DNA of 64,000 nucleotides, taken from contig JBAQPU010000002.1 in assembly GCA_049306095.1 (NCBI GenBank), positions 10,125 through 74,124 on the forward strand, given 5' to 3'. Under the pieces are notes generated by a model, which was not told the origin of the DNA, searched no databases, and saw nothing but the letters and a program-made list of their open reading frames with translations. The stretch comes from UBA2336 sp049306095. GTDB lineage: Bacteria > Bacteroidota > Bacteroidia > Cytophagales > Cyclobacteriaceae. Within the stretch, counting starts at the first letter, position 1; each line of letters opens with the position of its first letter. Below, piece by piece: positions 42,511 to 51,621 of this stretch. The translations under genes and the position numbers were made by a program.

Positions 42511-43203
42511 ATGAAGACGCTAGCAATAGTACCAGCCCGTGGTGGGTCAAAGGGTGTTTTGAACAAGAATAGGAAAATCCTTTCTGGGAAGCCGCTTATT
42601 CAATACACACTGGAAGCGGCAATAGAGAGTAAAAGATTGTCCAGTATTATAGTGAGCAGCGATGAAGATGCTATACTGGAGATTGCATCTGCATATCAAT
42701 TGAGATGCCATAAGAGACGACCAGACCTGGCCTCCGATACTAGTCCAGTTATTGATACCATATTGGATATTCTTCAAACAGAAGGCGATGAATTGGATGC
42801 TGTTATGATTCTCCAGCCTACCAGCCCGTTGCGTACAAGTAAAAATATTGATGAGACCATTGAACTTTTGGAGGGTAATCCAATTGTTAATTCTGTGATT
42901 TCGGTTGTGCCAATGAATGATATACATCCTGCTCGAATGTATAAGCTGAATAATAACGAGCTTCATTCATTTTTGCCGGAGTTTGAGCAGGTGCGGAGAC
43001 AAGATATTCCGGTGGCGTACTATAGAAATGGTGCCATTTACCTCACGAGAACCGATGCTTTATTAGCTAATAAAAGCATGATGAATAAGCCGATCAAACC
43101 CTATGTAATGGATCCGGATTGGTTGTTGAATATTGATGGTCAGCGTGATATTTTTCTGGCAGAAGCGCTCATCCCGCACTGGCTTATTTCAGACAAAAAA
43201 TGA
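42511..43203 (+). CDS. neuA: CMP-nonulosonate (acylneuraminate) cytidylyltransferase
   Basis: A 230-residue nucleotidyltransferase. The nucleotide-binding loop PARGGSKGVLNKN is at residues 7-19, SSDEDAILEIA near 49, and MILQPTSPLRTSKNIDE near 96-112. It activates the nonulosonate with CMP. ATG 42511; 72 bp separate it from neuC, and the next gene starts 4 bp after its stop. Confidence 0.93.
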   Translation: MKTLAIVPARGGSKGVLNKNRKILSGKPLIQYTLEAAIESKRLSSIIVSSDEDAILEIASAYQLRCHKRRPDLASDTSPVIDTILDILQTEGDELDAVMILQPTSPLRTSKNIDETIELLEGNPIVNSVISVVPMNDIHPARMYKLNNNELHSFLPEFEQVRRQDIPVAYYRNGAIYLTRTDALLANKSMMNKPIKPYVMDPDWLLNIDGQRDIFLAEALIPHWLISDKK

Positions 43204-43207
43204 CCCT

Positions 43208-44140
43208 ATGATTGTATTAAATCTGGAGCCTTACGGATACAGTGAGCAAGCAAAAATAAAGTGGAATGAGTTAGGGGTTTCCTACCTGGAAAGTTCCTGG
43301 GGAGACTTTAAGAGCCAATCGATTGAGCAGGTTGGGATTTTAATTGTGAGGTTGTCACGCCAAATCAATGAGGATGTAATTCGGCAATTCCCCTCCCTTA
43401 AATTTGTAGTCTCGGCAACCACCGGGTTAGATCATATTGATATTCAATGCCTGGAGAATAGGGGAGTAAAACTGATTTCATTAAAAGGAGAACTAGATTT
43501 TTTAAAAACTATACCCTCAACCAGCGAGCATACTTGGGCACTTCTGTTGGCTTTAGTAAGAAATATACCCTCTGCAATGACTGATGTGCGATTAGGAAAT
43601 TGGAACAGAGATCAATTTAGAGGGTTTCAATTAAAAGGAAGAAAGATCGGTATTATCGGAATGGGAAGAACGGGGTCACAGGTTGCTCAATTTGCAGAAG
43701 TATTTGGAATGACCGTGCTCTACTTTGATCCTTATGTTGAGGGCACCCCGCCATTCATCCGTTGTGCATCCCTAACGGATATGCTTAGTCAATCTGATAT
43801 TGTTTCCGTTCATGTTCATCTTTCCAATGATACAAATCGAATGATAAATGCCGATATTCTATCATTCGCAAAAGAAGGATCGTATTGGGTAAACACATCA
43901 CGCGGAATGATATGGGATGAGCAAGCGGTATTTGATAGACTCAAGTCGGGTTGGCTCAAAGGGGTGGCGACTGATGTATTAAGTACAGAGTTTGCCATTG
44001 TAAAAATGAGCCCTTTATGGAAAGCACTGTCAGAAGGAATGAACGTGATAATAACCCCTCACATTGGCGGAGCCACTTGGGATGCCATGTGGCATTGTGA
44101 AGAATTTCTTGTAGACAAGATGAAGGGCCTACTGAAATGA
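43208..44140 (+). CDS. NAD-dependent D-2-hydroxyacid dehydrogenase
   Basis: A 310-residue dehydrogenase with the Rossmann loop GIIGMGRTGSQVAQFA near 146-161, acidic FDP after strand 2, VHVHLSNDTNRMI near 195 and VNTSRGMIWDE near 224, plus the terminal GGATWDAMWHCEE with catalytic-type His. The longer frame from 43133 overlaps neuA and is rejected; ATG 43208 follows its stop by 4 bp. Its place between neuA and a putative glycosyltransferase suggests it oxidises or reduces a sugar-acid intermediate. Confidence 0.85.
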   Translation: MIVLNLEPYGYSEQAKIKWNELGVSYLESSWGDFKSQSIEQVGILIVRLSRQINEDVIRQFPSLKFVVSATTGLDHIDIQCLENRGVKLISLKGELDFLKTIPSTSEHTWALLLALVRNIPSAMTDVRLGNWNRDQFRGFQLKGRKIGIIGMGRTGSQVAQFAEVFGMTVLYFDPYVEGTPPFIRCASLTDMLSQSDIVSVHVHLSNDTNRMINADILSFAKEGSYWVNTSRGMIWDEQAVFDRLKSGWLKGVATDVLSTEFAIVKMSPLWKALSEGMNVIITPHIGGATWDAMWHCEEFLVDKMKGLLK

Positions 44141-45540
44141 GTATTGATATAGCCTATATTGTTTCCCATGGATTTGCGGCCAGGATGGTTACGCAAACAA
44201 ATTTATTAGGGAAGCTTGCCAGTGCAGGAAAACGCGTGGCCTTAATTTGCCCTGATAAAAATGATCCGAATCTTTCAACTTATTGCAAGGCTCATGGTAT
44301 TCAATTAATAGAGTTTAACGTTCGCAAAGGCTTTGGTGATGAGAACTATATGTTTAAGAGAAAATATTTGCTTGAAAATATAGAGGATAATCCGGCCTTG
44401 CTTGATAAGCATATTCATGCAATTCGATACAACGCCTCCTTGAATCCCATCAAACGAATACGTCCTTATTATTATTGGTTTCTGTATAAGTTGATTCCTT
44501 TCCTGCCGTTTATTCGTAAAAATTTTAAACGAAATGAAACCCGCAATCTAAAGTCAGCAAAAGCCAAAAATCTGATTGCTACTCTACAGCCAACTAAACT
44601 GGTTTCCACCTACCCAGTTAATTATAATGAAGCTGTTTTGCTCTACTATGGAAATAAACATCCTCAGGTTGAAACCTGGATTCATTTGTTAAGTTGGGAT
44701 AACATTACCTGTAAAGGCAGATTTCCTGAAGTGGCTGATCAATATATTGCGTGGGGGGATATTATGAAGTCTGAGTTGCAGGAATACTATAACGTGCCGA
44801 AACAGGCTATTCATGCTTGTGGAGTACCCCATTTCGATCTGCATTATTCCGTTAAAAATAATCCTAGCTATAGCGGGCACTTGGAAGAATTGAATCTGAA
44901 TAGTGATAGACCATATCTTTTTTTTGCCATGAGTTCCCCGCGGTTTGCACCAAAGGAAATTGATATTGTTGAGTGGTTAGCTGCTCAAATCAAATCCGGG
45001 GAGTTTGGTGATAATATGCAATTGGTTGTACGTCCGCATCCTCAGAATGTAGTAGGTAATCTTTCTGACAAAAATTGGCTTCCGCGACTTAGGGCGTTGA
45101 ATACTACAGGGAAGATTGCTGTGGATTTTCCAACACTGAGCCAGAGTAAACTCAATTGGAGTATGGATATGAATGACATGGAACGAATGGCGAAACTGAT
45201 TTCGGGTTCTTGTGTTACCCTAAATTCGGGTAGTACCATGTCAATTGATGCATTGTCACAAGAGAAGCCCGTTATCATTACCGCATTTGATGCAAACTTT
45301 AAGTTAGATTACTGGAGATCGTCCCGAAGATTAGTCGATTATGTTCACTTAAAAAAACTGATTCAGTTGGGCGGAGTGAGTGTCGTGAATTCATATATTG
45401 AACTTAGAAATGTGATTTCTCATTACCTGATAAATCCCGGTTGGAATGCAGATCAACGGAGAGAGGCAATTCGTAATGAACTTTACAGAAATGATGGAGA
45501 ATCTACCAATCGCGTAGTAGAAGTTTTGATTAACAGTTGA
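44137..45540 (+). CDS. putative GT-B surface-carbohydrate transferase
   Basis: A 467-residue soluble protein. The middle has HLLSWDNITCKGRFPEVADQYIAWGDIMKSEL, and the C-terminal domain has LVVRPHPQNV and TLNSGSTMSIDALSQEKPVI, which resemble the donor-binding half of CDP-glycerol or CMP-Kdo-type transferases. It follows the CMP-nonulosonate genes with an ATGA overlap, so it is a candidate nonulosonate transferase. I cannot assign a named family with certainty. Confidence 0.7.
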   Translation: MSIDIAYIVSHGFAARMVTQTNLLGKLASAGKRVALICPDKNDPNLSTYCKAHGIQLIEFNVRKGFGDENYMFKRKYLLENIEDNPALLDKHIHAIRYNASLNPIKRIRPYYYWFLYKLIPFLPFIRKNFKRNETRNLKSAKAKNLIATLQPTKLVSTYPVNYNEAVLLYYGNKHPQVETWIHLLSWDNITCKGRFPEVADQYIAWGDIMKSELQEYYNVPKQAIHACGVPHFDLHYSVKNNPSYSGHLEELNLNSDRPYLFFAMSSPRFAPKEIDIVEWLAAQIKSGEFGDNMQLVVRPHPQNVVGNLSDKNWLPRLRALNTTGKIAVDFPTLSQSKLNWSMDMNDMERMAKLISGSCVTLNSGSTMSIDALSQEKPVIITAFDANFKLDYWRSSRRLVDYVHLKKLIQLGGVSVVNSYIELRNVISHYLINPGWNADQRREAIRNELYRNDGESTNRVVEVLINS

Positions 45541-45542
45541 AT

Positions 45543-46199
45543 ATGACATTTAAAAGTAGCTTTAAACAATTATTTATGTTCTTGAGTAATCTGCGTTTGC
45601 TCAGGGTATATTATGCAATGTCTCAAAAAGGCTATCTATTGGAGAATGGTTGGGTTAGCTCCATAGAGAAAAGGATGCCGGTTGATAAAGGTGGTTTCCC
45701 TCTTCCCTGGGTTACACTTTCGTTTATCGGCTTTATCCGCGATCGACTAACTAATAATCTTTCTGTATTGGAGTATGGCAGTGGTAATTCAACACTTTTT
45801 TATGCGTCTCGCGTAAAATCGGTGACCAGTGTCGAAAGCAATGAAAAGTGGTATAAGAAAATTCTGGAGAAGATGCCTGAAAATGTGGTATTAACTTATG
45901 TGCCGGTAGACGATAAAGAACGGTATGTGAATTTTGCCCAACATGTAAAACAGTTGTTTGATGTTGTTATCGTAGATGGTCATAGCCGGTTTGATTGCGT
46001 AAAGGCTGGCAGACAGACCCTAACCGAGCGTGGTGTAATTGTACTGGACAACTCGAACAGAAAGGAGTATAAGGAAATTTATTCTTACCTTTTTACTGAA
46101 GGATTTAGATGTCTTGATTTTTGGGGTATGGCACCGGGATCAATTCGTACTAACTGCACCACTATTTTTTATCGTGATCAAAATTGCTTAACTATTTAA
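45543..46199 (+). CDS. class I SAM-dependent methyltransferase-like protein
   Basis: A 218-residue protein. Motif I is VLEYGSGNST near 74-83, and DVVIVDGHSRFDCVKAG near 138-154 and GVIVLDNSNRKEYKE follow. This pattern is common in sugar-locus methyltransferases. ATG 45543 is preferred to the TTG 45537 that overlaps the previous stop. It is probably a glycan modifier; the target is unknown. Confidence 0.78.
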   Translation: MTFKSSFKQLFMFLSNLRLLRVYYAMSQKGYLLENGWVSSIEKRMPVDKGGFPLPWVTLSFIGFIRDRLTNNLSVLEYGSGNSTLFYASRVKSVTSVESNEKWYKKILEKMPENVVLTYVPVDDKERYVNFAQHVKQLFDVVIVDGHSRFDCVKAGRQTLTERGVIVLDNSNRKEYKEIYSYLFTEGFRCLDFWGMAPGSIRTNCTTIFYRDQNCLTI

Positions 46200-46206
46200 C
46201 AAAGCC

Positions 46207-47661
46207 TTGAGTGTTCTGAATAAGGCCAAACGTGCCGGCAAAATTCAATTTATTGCCATCCTCATCAGCAAAGGTATCGGGGTTATATTTACTGTCTTGT
46301 TGGCTCGCATACTTTTTCCGGAAGACTACGGCAATCTTACCGTTGCCCTGATTTTCACCGGCTTTCTCACGATATTCAGCAACTTTGGTTTTCAAACTTT
46401 CTTAATACAAAACAACAACGATGACCCTGGTATTCCTCACACTACCTTCTTCCTCGAACTTGCTTTTAGCGGCCTGGTAATAATAATATTACTGTCTTGT
46501 TCTTTCCTGGCGCAATATCATTTTGGAAATGAAGTTGTCGGTAATATGCTCAGGTTATATTGCATCAACATACTGGTGATATCCATCGGGCATACTCCCT
46601 TGGCTTTGTTCAAAAGAAACCTCGACTTCGATATATCCTCAGGAAGCGAAGTAGCCTACACTATTTCATCTAATATTTTTCGCGTTGTTTTTGCGCTGAG
46701 TGGGTTTGGAGCGTTATGTTTTCCTATTGGCGATATTCTGGGTAATATCCTAAAAACGGGTATGATTTACTGGCGCTCAGCTTTCAGGCCACAATGGAAA
46801 TTTTTTGAGAAGAGTAAAGTTAAGGAAATTTTGCGCTTCGGAGGATATACATCTCTTACCAGTATTGGTGCTTACATGGCTAATCAAATAGATAAAGTTC
46901 TGGTGGCATCTGTTTTTCCTATTAAACAAGTTGGCTTTTATAACTTTGGGTATGCGCAGTCGGGATTGTACTTTAATTTAATTCAGGCTTCACAAACAAG
47001 TGTATTGTTGTCGCTGTTTGCAAAATTTCGTGATAATCTTCCGGAAGCCAGGAGGGTGCTGATGAATGTTACCCGGTTGGTTAACTTTCTGGCATTACCT
47101 GTTTATGGTTATGCCATTTTGGAGGCAGAACTTATTGTGAAAGTAATTTTTTCTGAGAAATGGCTGGGGGCGGTACCGTATTTCCAGATATTCGCTGCCG
47201 ATTTTTTATTTCGATCATTCTTTACCGGCATTACTGGAATTCAATTAGCCTTTGGACTTGCTAAAAGTGCGGCCCGCACTAAACTTATTAATTCTGTTCT
47301 ATTTGTACTTTTGCTGTTAATAGCTTCAGGTTTTAATAAACCGGAATACTATGCCTGGTTTTATTTTCTGGCTACTGTAGTAAGTACAATGCATAACGTG
47401 GTGGTAAATGGTAAATTATTGGAATTGAAATACGGAAGCTATGCAAGAAATTTTATACCGAACATGATTACTATAGCACTCACATTGATTGGGTACTACA
47501 CCGTTTTTTCCATGATCCGGATAGATGACGATATGGTTAAATTACTGACTTCTGGTTTGTTTTTTAGCGCTTTTTATTTTTTTTCCACCCTGCTTTTTAA
47601 TCGTTCAATGTTATTGCAGGTGTGGCGCATAATACTTCCTGATACGTTAAAAAAAGCATGA
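46207..47661 (+). CDS. MOP-superfamily flippase (Wzx-like)
   Basis: A 484-residue polytopic protein with ~12-14 helices, starting SVLNKAKRAGKIQFIAILISKG. LLARILFPEDYGNLTVALIF is the standard second-helix motif of Wzx/RfbX proteins. It likely flips the lipid-linked repeat unit made by this locus. The start is TTG 46207, since no ATG is nearby. Its stop overlaps the following GT gene by 4 bp. Confidence 0.88.
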   Translation: MSVLNKAKRAGKIQFIAILISKGIGVIFTVLLARILFPEDYGNLTVALIFTGFLTIFSNFGFQTFLIQNNNDDPGIPHTTFFLELAFSGLVIIILLSCSFLAQYHFGNEVVGNMLRLYCINILVISIGHTPLALFKRNLDFDISSGSEVAYTISSNIFRVVFALSGFGALCFPIGDILGNILKTGMIYWRSAFRPQWKFFEKSKVKEILRFGGYTSLTSIGAYMANQIDKVLVASVFPIKQVGFYNFGYAQSGLYFNLIQASQTSVLLSLFAKFRDNLPEARRVLMNVTRLVNFLALPVYGYAILEAELIVKVIFSEKWLGAVPYFQIFAADFLFRSFFTGITGIQLAFGLAKSAARTKLINSVLFVLLLLIASGFNKPEYYAWFYFLATVVSTMHNVVVNGKLLELKYGSYARNFIPNMITIALTLIGYYTVFSMIRIDDDMVKLLTSGLFFSAFYFFSTLLFNRSMLLQVWRIILPDTLKKA

Positions 47662-48632
47662 GAACTGAGGGTAATCCCATAAAACAAAACCCGGCACTGA
47701 AGGGAGGGTATAAGAGGCATCGCATCATCATGCCGGTGTATATACCCAACCACGAAGGGTATTATAAAGATGCGTTCGCGATTTTTGAACTTTGCCTGCA
47801 ATCACTGATCGATACAACCGATCGCGCTCACGTTAATATTTCCATCATCAATAATGCCAGTGTTCCGGAGGTTGATGAACTGGTGAAAGGAAAGCTGGCT
47901 ACAGGGGAGGTAGATCAGTATGTATACAACCAGGTTAATCGCGGCAAGGCCGATGCTATTGTGGGTTTGGCCAAAGCAAGTTATGAGCCCTTTATTACTA
48001 TTGCAGATGCGGATGTCTTGTTTGGATCAAATTGGTTGTATGAAATTGAAAAGGTAATCTATGATTTTCCACTAGCGGGAGCGGTTTCACCATTTCCAGC
48101 TCCCAATTTGAAATTCACTTTTACATCGTCAGTTTGGATTTCAAATTTTTTCACTATTAAAAGAGCAAAAGTAGTATCCGACCATGATTTATTGAAGTTT
48201 GAAGAGAGTCTTGGTATTTCAGGTTTCTTTAAACAGGAAGATATAAAACAACAATATTATTTAAAGGGTAAATTGACCAAAGCGATTGTTGGGAGTGGTC
48301 ACTTTGTATGTACTTACCGGAGAGATATTTTTTGCTTTTTGGATTTTAAGCCAACGAAAATGGGTTTGAAGGGTGGATTGAAAATCATTGATGAGAATGT
48401 AGACCGTCTAGCCTTTTGGCGCCTGAGTGTACTTGCCCCAAAGGTTTATCACATGGGAAATGTTTTAAATAGCAAATCAATAGAGTTATTTTTGTCAGTC
48501 GAAACAGGTGAGAAATTTAGTGGAGAAATAAGTGAAGAAATAAAAATATCCTTCCTGAGGTATACTCCTTACTTTCTTCGTAAGAAAGTAATTTTTTTGA
48601 TATTGATAATAAAAAAAATTGGGCTCAGATGA
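47658..48632 (+). CDS. GT2-like glycosyltransferase
   Basis: A 324-residue GT-A protein without membrane helices at the N-terminus. IIMPVYIPNHEGYYKDAF is the first strand, NNASVPEVDELV the second, and FITIADADVLFGSNWL near 116-131 carries the DxD-like metal site (DAD). GSGHFVCTYRRDIF near 215 is the acceptor side. A hydrophobic C-terminus is present. ATGA overlaps on both sides place it firmly in the operon. Confidence 0.84.
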   Translation: MRTEGNPIKQNPALKGGYKRHRIIMPVYIPNHEGYYKDAFAIFELCLQSLIDTTDRAHVNISIINNASVPEVDELVKGKLATGEVDQYVYNQVNRGKADAIVGLAKASYEPFITIADADVLFGSNWLYEIEKVIYDFPLAGAVSPFPAPNLKFTFTSSVWISNFFTIKRAKVVSDHDLLKFEESLGISGFFKQEDIKQQYYLKGKLTKAIVGSGHFVCTYRRDIFCFLDFKPTKMGLKGGLKIIDENVDRLAFWRLSVLAPKVYHMGNVLNSKSIELFLSVETGEKFSGEISEEIKISFLRYTPYFLRKKVIFLILIIKKIGLR

Positions 48633-49216
48633 TTCAGCAGTTAAGGCGCCTCTTAATTAGGGTAAGTGTTTTAATAGCTACGCGAAGAATTAAGAAACTT
48701 GCGACTATTGGAACAAATGTATTATTATCCCATCATTTTGTTTTTAAATGTGAAACTGCTGGCAGTCTATACGTAGGTAATAATGTGAGTCTAAATGGTT
48801 TGTGGGTTACGCAGGGAGGTGGCAGCATAAAAATTGGCAACTACTGTAGTTTTCGAACAGGAACGTATGTTGGTTCATCGAACTTCATTATTATTGGTGA
48901 TCACGTATATGGAGCTGAAAATGTCTTTATTATTGATAATAATAATCACCCAATTTCTCCCAAAGAGAGAAAGGAGATGACCATGACGCAACCCAATTCA
49001 CCATCATGGAAATGGAATGAAAGGGTAATTTCTTCTCCGATTATTATTGAAGATAATGTTTGGTTAGGCAGAAATTGTATGATATTAAAAGGGGTGAGGA
49101 TTGGGGAAGGATCTATTGTTGCTGCCGGGGCAGTAGTTACGAAGGAGGTTCCTCCATTTTCTATAGTTGCTGGTAACCCCGCAAGAGTGGTTAGAAAAAT
49201 TGAGAAGGATTATTGA
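48629..49216 (+). CDS. left-handed beta-helix acyltransferase
   Basis: A 195-residue hexapeptide-repeat transferase. Repeats such as IKIGNYCSFRTGTYVGSSNFIIIGDHVYG lead to an active-site loop with DNNNHPIS near 111, then PIIIEDNVWLGRNCMILKGVRIGEGSIVAAGAVV and VAGNPARVVRKI at the end. Family members O-acetylate sugars. It lies between two glycosyltransferases, overlapping the first. Confidence 0.88.
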   Translation: MIQQLRRLLIRVSVLIATRRIKKLATIGTNVLLSHHFVFKCETAGSLYVGNNVSLNGLWVTQGGGSIKIGNYCSFRTGTYVGSSNFIIIGDHVYGAENVFIIDNNNHPISPKERKEMTMTQPNSPSWKWNERVISSPIIIEDNVWLGRNCMILKGVRIGEGSIVAAGAVVTKEVPPFSIVAGNPARVVRKIEKDY

Positions 49217-49237
49217 TAATGGAAATCTTAACGAAAG

Positions 49238-50407
49238 ATGAAAGTTGCTTTATTTTCCCGCTCCATATATCCGCGTACCGGTGGCTCAGCGTTTGTAACG
49301 GAACAGCTAGCCTGCAATTTTAAACGAAACGAATTCTTTGTTGTGGGTGGCCGTGATGTGTTTTCTACGAAAGTTTATTCCCGATCTGAAATCCTTCCCG
49401 TCTTTTATTATTTACCGAGTCATGCCAGTATTAAGGGCAGGGGTGAGCGTTTTTTTTCATGGCTTGGTATTGTTCTATTCCCTTTTAATGTATGGAGGGG
49501 GTATTGCTTACTCAGGCAGGAGAAGCCCTCAGCAATTGTGGGTACTTTCCCGGATGGTTATTTTTTACTTCTGTCTCTTGTATTGGCGCGGATATGTAAG
49601 GTGCCTTATTTTACCTATTTTCATAATACCTATGTTGAAAACCGTTCAGGGCTAAATCGTAAAATAGCACTTTATATTCAACAGAGAGTTTTTGATGCTT
49701 CCCGGATTATTTTTCTGATCAGTGATGGCCTCAAAGAATTTTATGAGGAGCATTACCCGCAGGTAAAACGGTTTGAAACCCTTGAGCATTGTTTTAATGA
49801 AAGCCTGCCGCAGCGTATGGAGCCAGAGCAAAGGGTTAACAATAAGGTTTGGCAAGTAGCCTTTACAGGCAATTTCAATCATTCGAATATTGACGCTACC
49901 GTTCGGATGGTTAATGTGTTAAAAAATATGCCGGATGTGCGCATGAATTTTTATACGCCCGTGCCCAAAGCCCTGCTGGCGCTGCGGGGTGTAAATGTTT
50001 CGGCCATTCAGTATCATGGGTACCTGCCTGCTGATGCCTATCAGCACGAATTGGCAAAGAATGATATCATGGTGTTAACCCATGGTTTTTGGGGCGGATA
50101 CTCGAATGTGGAATACAAAACCATTTTTCCCACACGCACCATTGAATTATTCCGCACAGGTAAGCCATTGTTTGCCCATGCGCCAGCAGAAAGTTTTCTG
50201 GCAAAATTTTTAATACGCAACGAATGTGCGATTGTAGCAGATAAGGCTGACGAAGTACAGGTAGCGCAACAATTCAGGAAACTGATAGAGAATGAACAGC
50301 TCCGGCAGCAAGTGGTAAAAAATGCGCAGCAGGTATTGCCGGTTTTTAATGGATCAACAGTGGCTGCGAAATTAATTGACAGAATCTGTACTTTTGCGCC
50401 CTCATGA
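49238..50407 (+). CDS. GT4-like glycosyltransferase
   Basis: A 389-residue GT-B enzyme starting MKVALFSRSIYPRTGGSAFV; the TGGSAF loop is the family acceptor-side glycine loop. YFHNTYVENRSG near 130 and IFPTRTIELFRTGKPLFAHAPAES near 305-330 (donor E residue in RTIELF) follow. It ends at an ATGA overlap with the polymerase gene. Sugar specificity is unknown. Confidence 0.84.
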   Translation: MKVALFSRSIYPRTGGSAFVTEQLACNFKRNEFFVVGGRDVFSTKVYSRSEILPVFYYLPSHASIKGRGERFFSWLGIVLFPFNVWRGYCLLRQEKPSAIVGTFPDGYFLLLSLVLARICKVPYFTYFHNTYVENRSGLNRKIALYIQQRVFDASRIIFLISDGLKEFYEEHYPQVKRFETLEHCFNESLPQRMEPEQRVNNKVWQVAFTGNFNHSNIDATVRMVNVLKNMPDVRMNFYTPVPKALLALRGVNVSAIQYHGYLPADAYQHELAKNDIMVLTHGFWGGYSNVEYKTIFPTRTIELFRTGKPLFAHAPAESFLAKFLIRNECAIVADKADEVQVAQQFRKLIENEQLRQQVVKNAQQVLPVFNGSTVAAKLIDRICTFAPS

Positions 50408-51621
50408 ACCTCGACCGTTTCATTTTTTTTCTGGTATGCCTGCTTGCCTTTACCATTAACCTGGAGAATTTTTTTAACGTTTTTTTTGGCATCAATACCC
50501 CTTTTGAGTTATACCGGTTAATTGCGCTTGCATTAATTGTGTTGCTACTTGTTCAGAAGCATCATCGCAGGCGTTGGGATAAGGCGGATAGACTTATTTT
50601 TTTCGTGTTCAGCTGGGGGGCTATGATGGCGATCATTCGTTTTTTATTTGCCTTTGTTAACATTGAGGCCATGGCTGTAAACTACATTTTATTTGGGATT
50701 AATTTTTTCATGTTTTATTCCCTTAAAAATTTTTCATGGACGTTATCCAGGAGTTCCGTGGTTATACTTTGGTATAATGCGGGCCTGTTGGCAAACCTGT
50801 TGCATTTTCAGGTTATTGGGGTTGAGACCGGACCCAATGTTGATTTTGCCCGGGCAGCAGGGTTTTTCTCAAACCCAAATAGCCTCGCTCTTGCGTGCCT
50901 GTTTGGAATTTTAGGATGCTTTTTTGTTTTTATTTGCAGTAGTAAGGCATGGATGCGGTACCTTAGTGTTGTTTTTTTTCTCATTGATTTTTATGTTTTA
51001 AATCAGACATCTTCACGGGCGGGAGCAATAATTGCAGGATTACTGTTATTGCTAATTACCATCTGGTACTACTATACCCAGCGTAGAATTGTGAGCAGAT
51101 TTGTTATGGTTACTACCGTAGTTTTAGTGTATTTATTTTCGGGATCCTTCACGATTGGAGCATTGGAGCGTCAACGTTCAAGGGAAGACCGGCAAGTAAA
51201 GGAAGAACGGGAAGCCCTTACCCAAGCGGGTCTTGACGCCTTTGTCGATACAAAATTTATGGGTCTTGGATTGGGCCAATTCAAAGAAATTAATAATTTC
51301 TATAAGTATGTTTACCCGTATAATGCCGGTATTGCTAACGTACGCAGGCAAAAAAACGAGGGATTGGTAACGCATAATAGTTATATACAGATTTTAGCAG
51401 AGATAGGCGCAGTAGGCTTTTTTGCTTTGATTGGATTTTGGTTTTCTGTTTTGTCAAGAGCGATTAATAATAGAAAGATTAATAGACATTTTTTCTTTTT
51501 TCAGATTGGCATTATCGGTATTGGTATAATATACTCTATTGGTCACGTAATTTATCTCGCTCCAAATTTATGGTTTTGCCTTTCTTTTATTTTTCCATTG
51601 AAACTTTATAAAGACAGATGA
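50404..51621 (+). CDS. Wzy-like O-antigen polymerase/ligase family protein
   Basis: A 405-residue protein with about 11 membrane helices. The large periplasmic loop near 270-320 ends in NEGLVTHNSYIQILAEIGAVGFFALI, the H-N-x-Y motif of the Wzy_C/O-antigen ligase domain. NQTSSRAGAIIAG near 200 is also conserved. It likely polymerises lipid-linked repeat units in the periplasm. Overlaps of 4 bp link it to glycosyltransferases on both sides. Confidence 0.87.
   Translation: MNLDRFIFFLVCLLAFTINLENFFNVFFGINTPFELYRLIALALIVLLLVQKHHRRRWDKADRLIFFVFSWGAMMAIIRFLFAFVNIEAMAVNYILFGINFFMFYSLKNFSWTLSRSSVVILWYNAGLLANLLHFQVIGVETGPNVDFARAAGFFSNPNSLALACLFGILGCFFVFICSSKAWMRYLSVVFFLIDFYVLNQTSSRAGAIIAGLLLLLITIWYYYTQRRIVSRFVMVTTVVLVYLFSGSFTIGALERQRSREDRQVKEEREALTQAGLDAFVDTKFMGLGLGQFKEINNFYKYVYPYNAGIANVRRQKNEGLVTHNSYIQILAEIGAVGFFALIGFWFSVLSRAINNRKINRHFFFFQIGIIGIGIIYSIGHVIYLAPNLWFCLSFIFPLKLYKDR

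Noticed and set aside
43133..43207. N-terminal extension of the 2-hydroxyacid dehydrogenase
   Set aside because: It overlaps the end of neuA by 71 bp, and ATG 43208 starts the conserved domain directly after the neuA stop.
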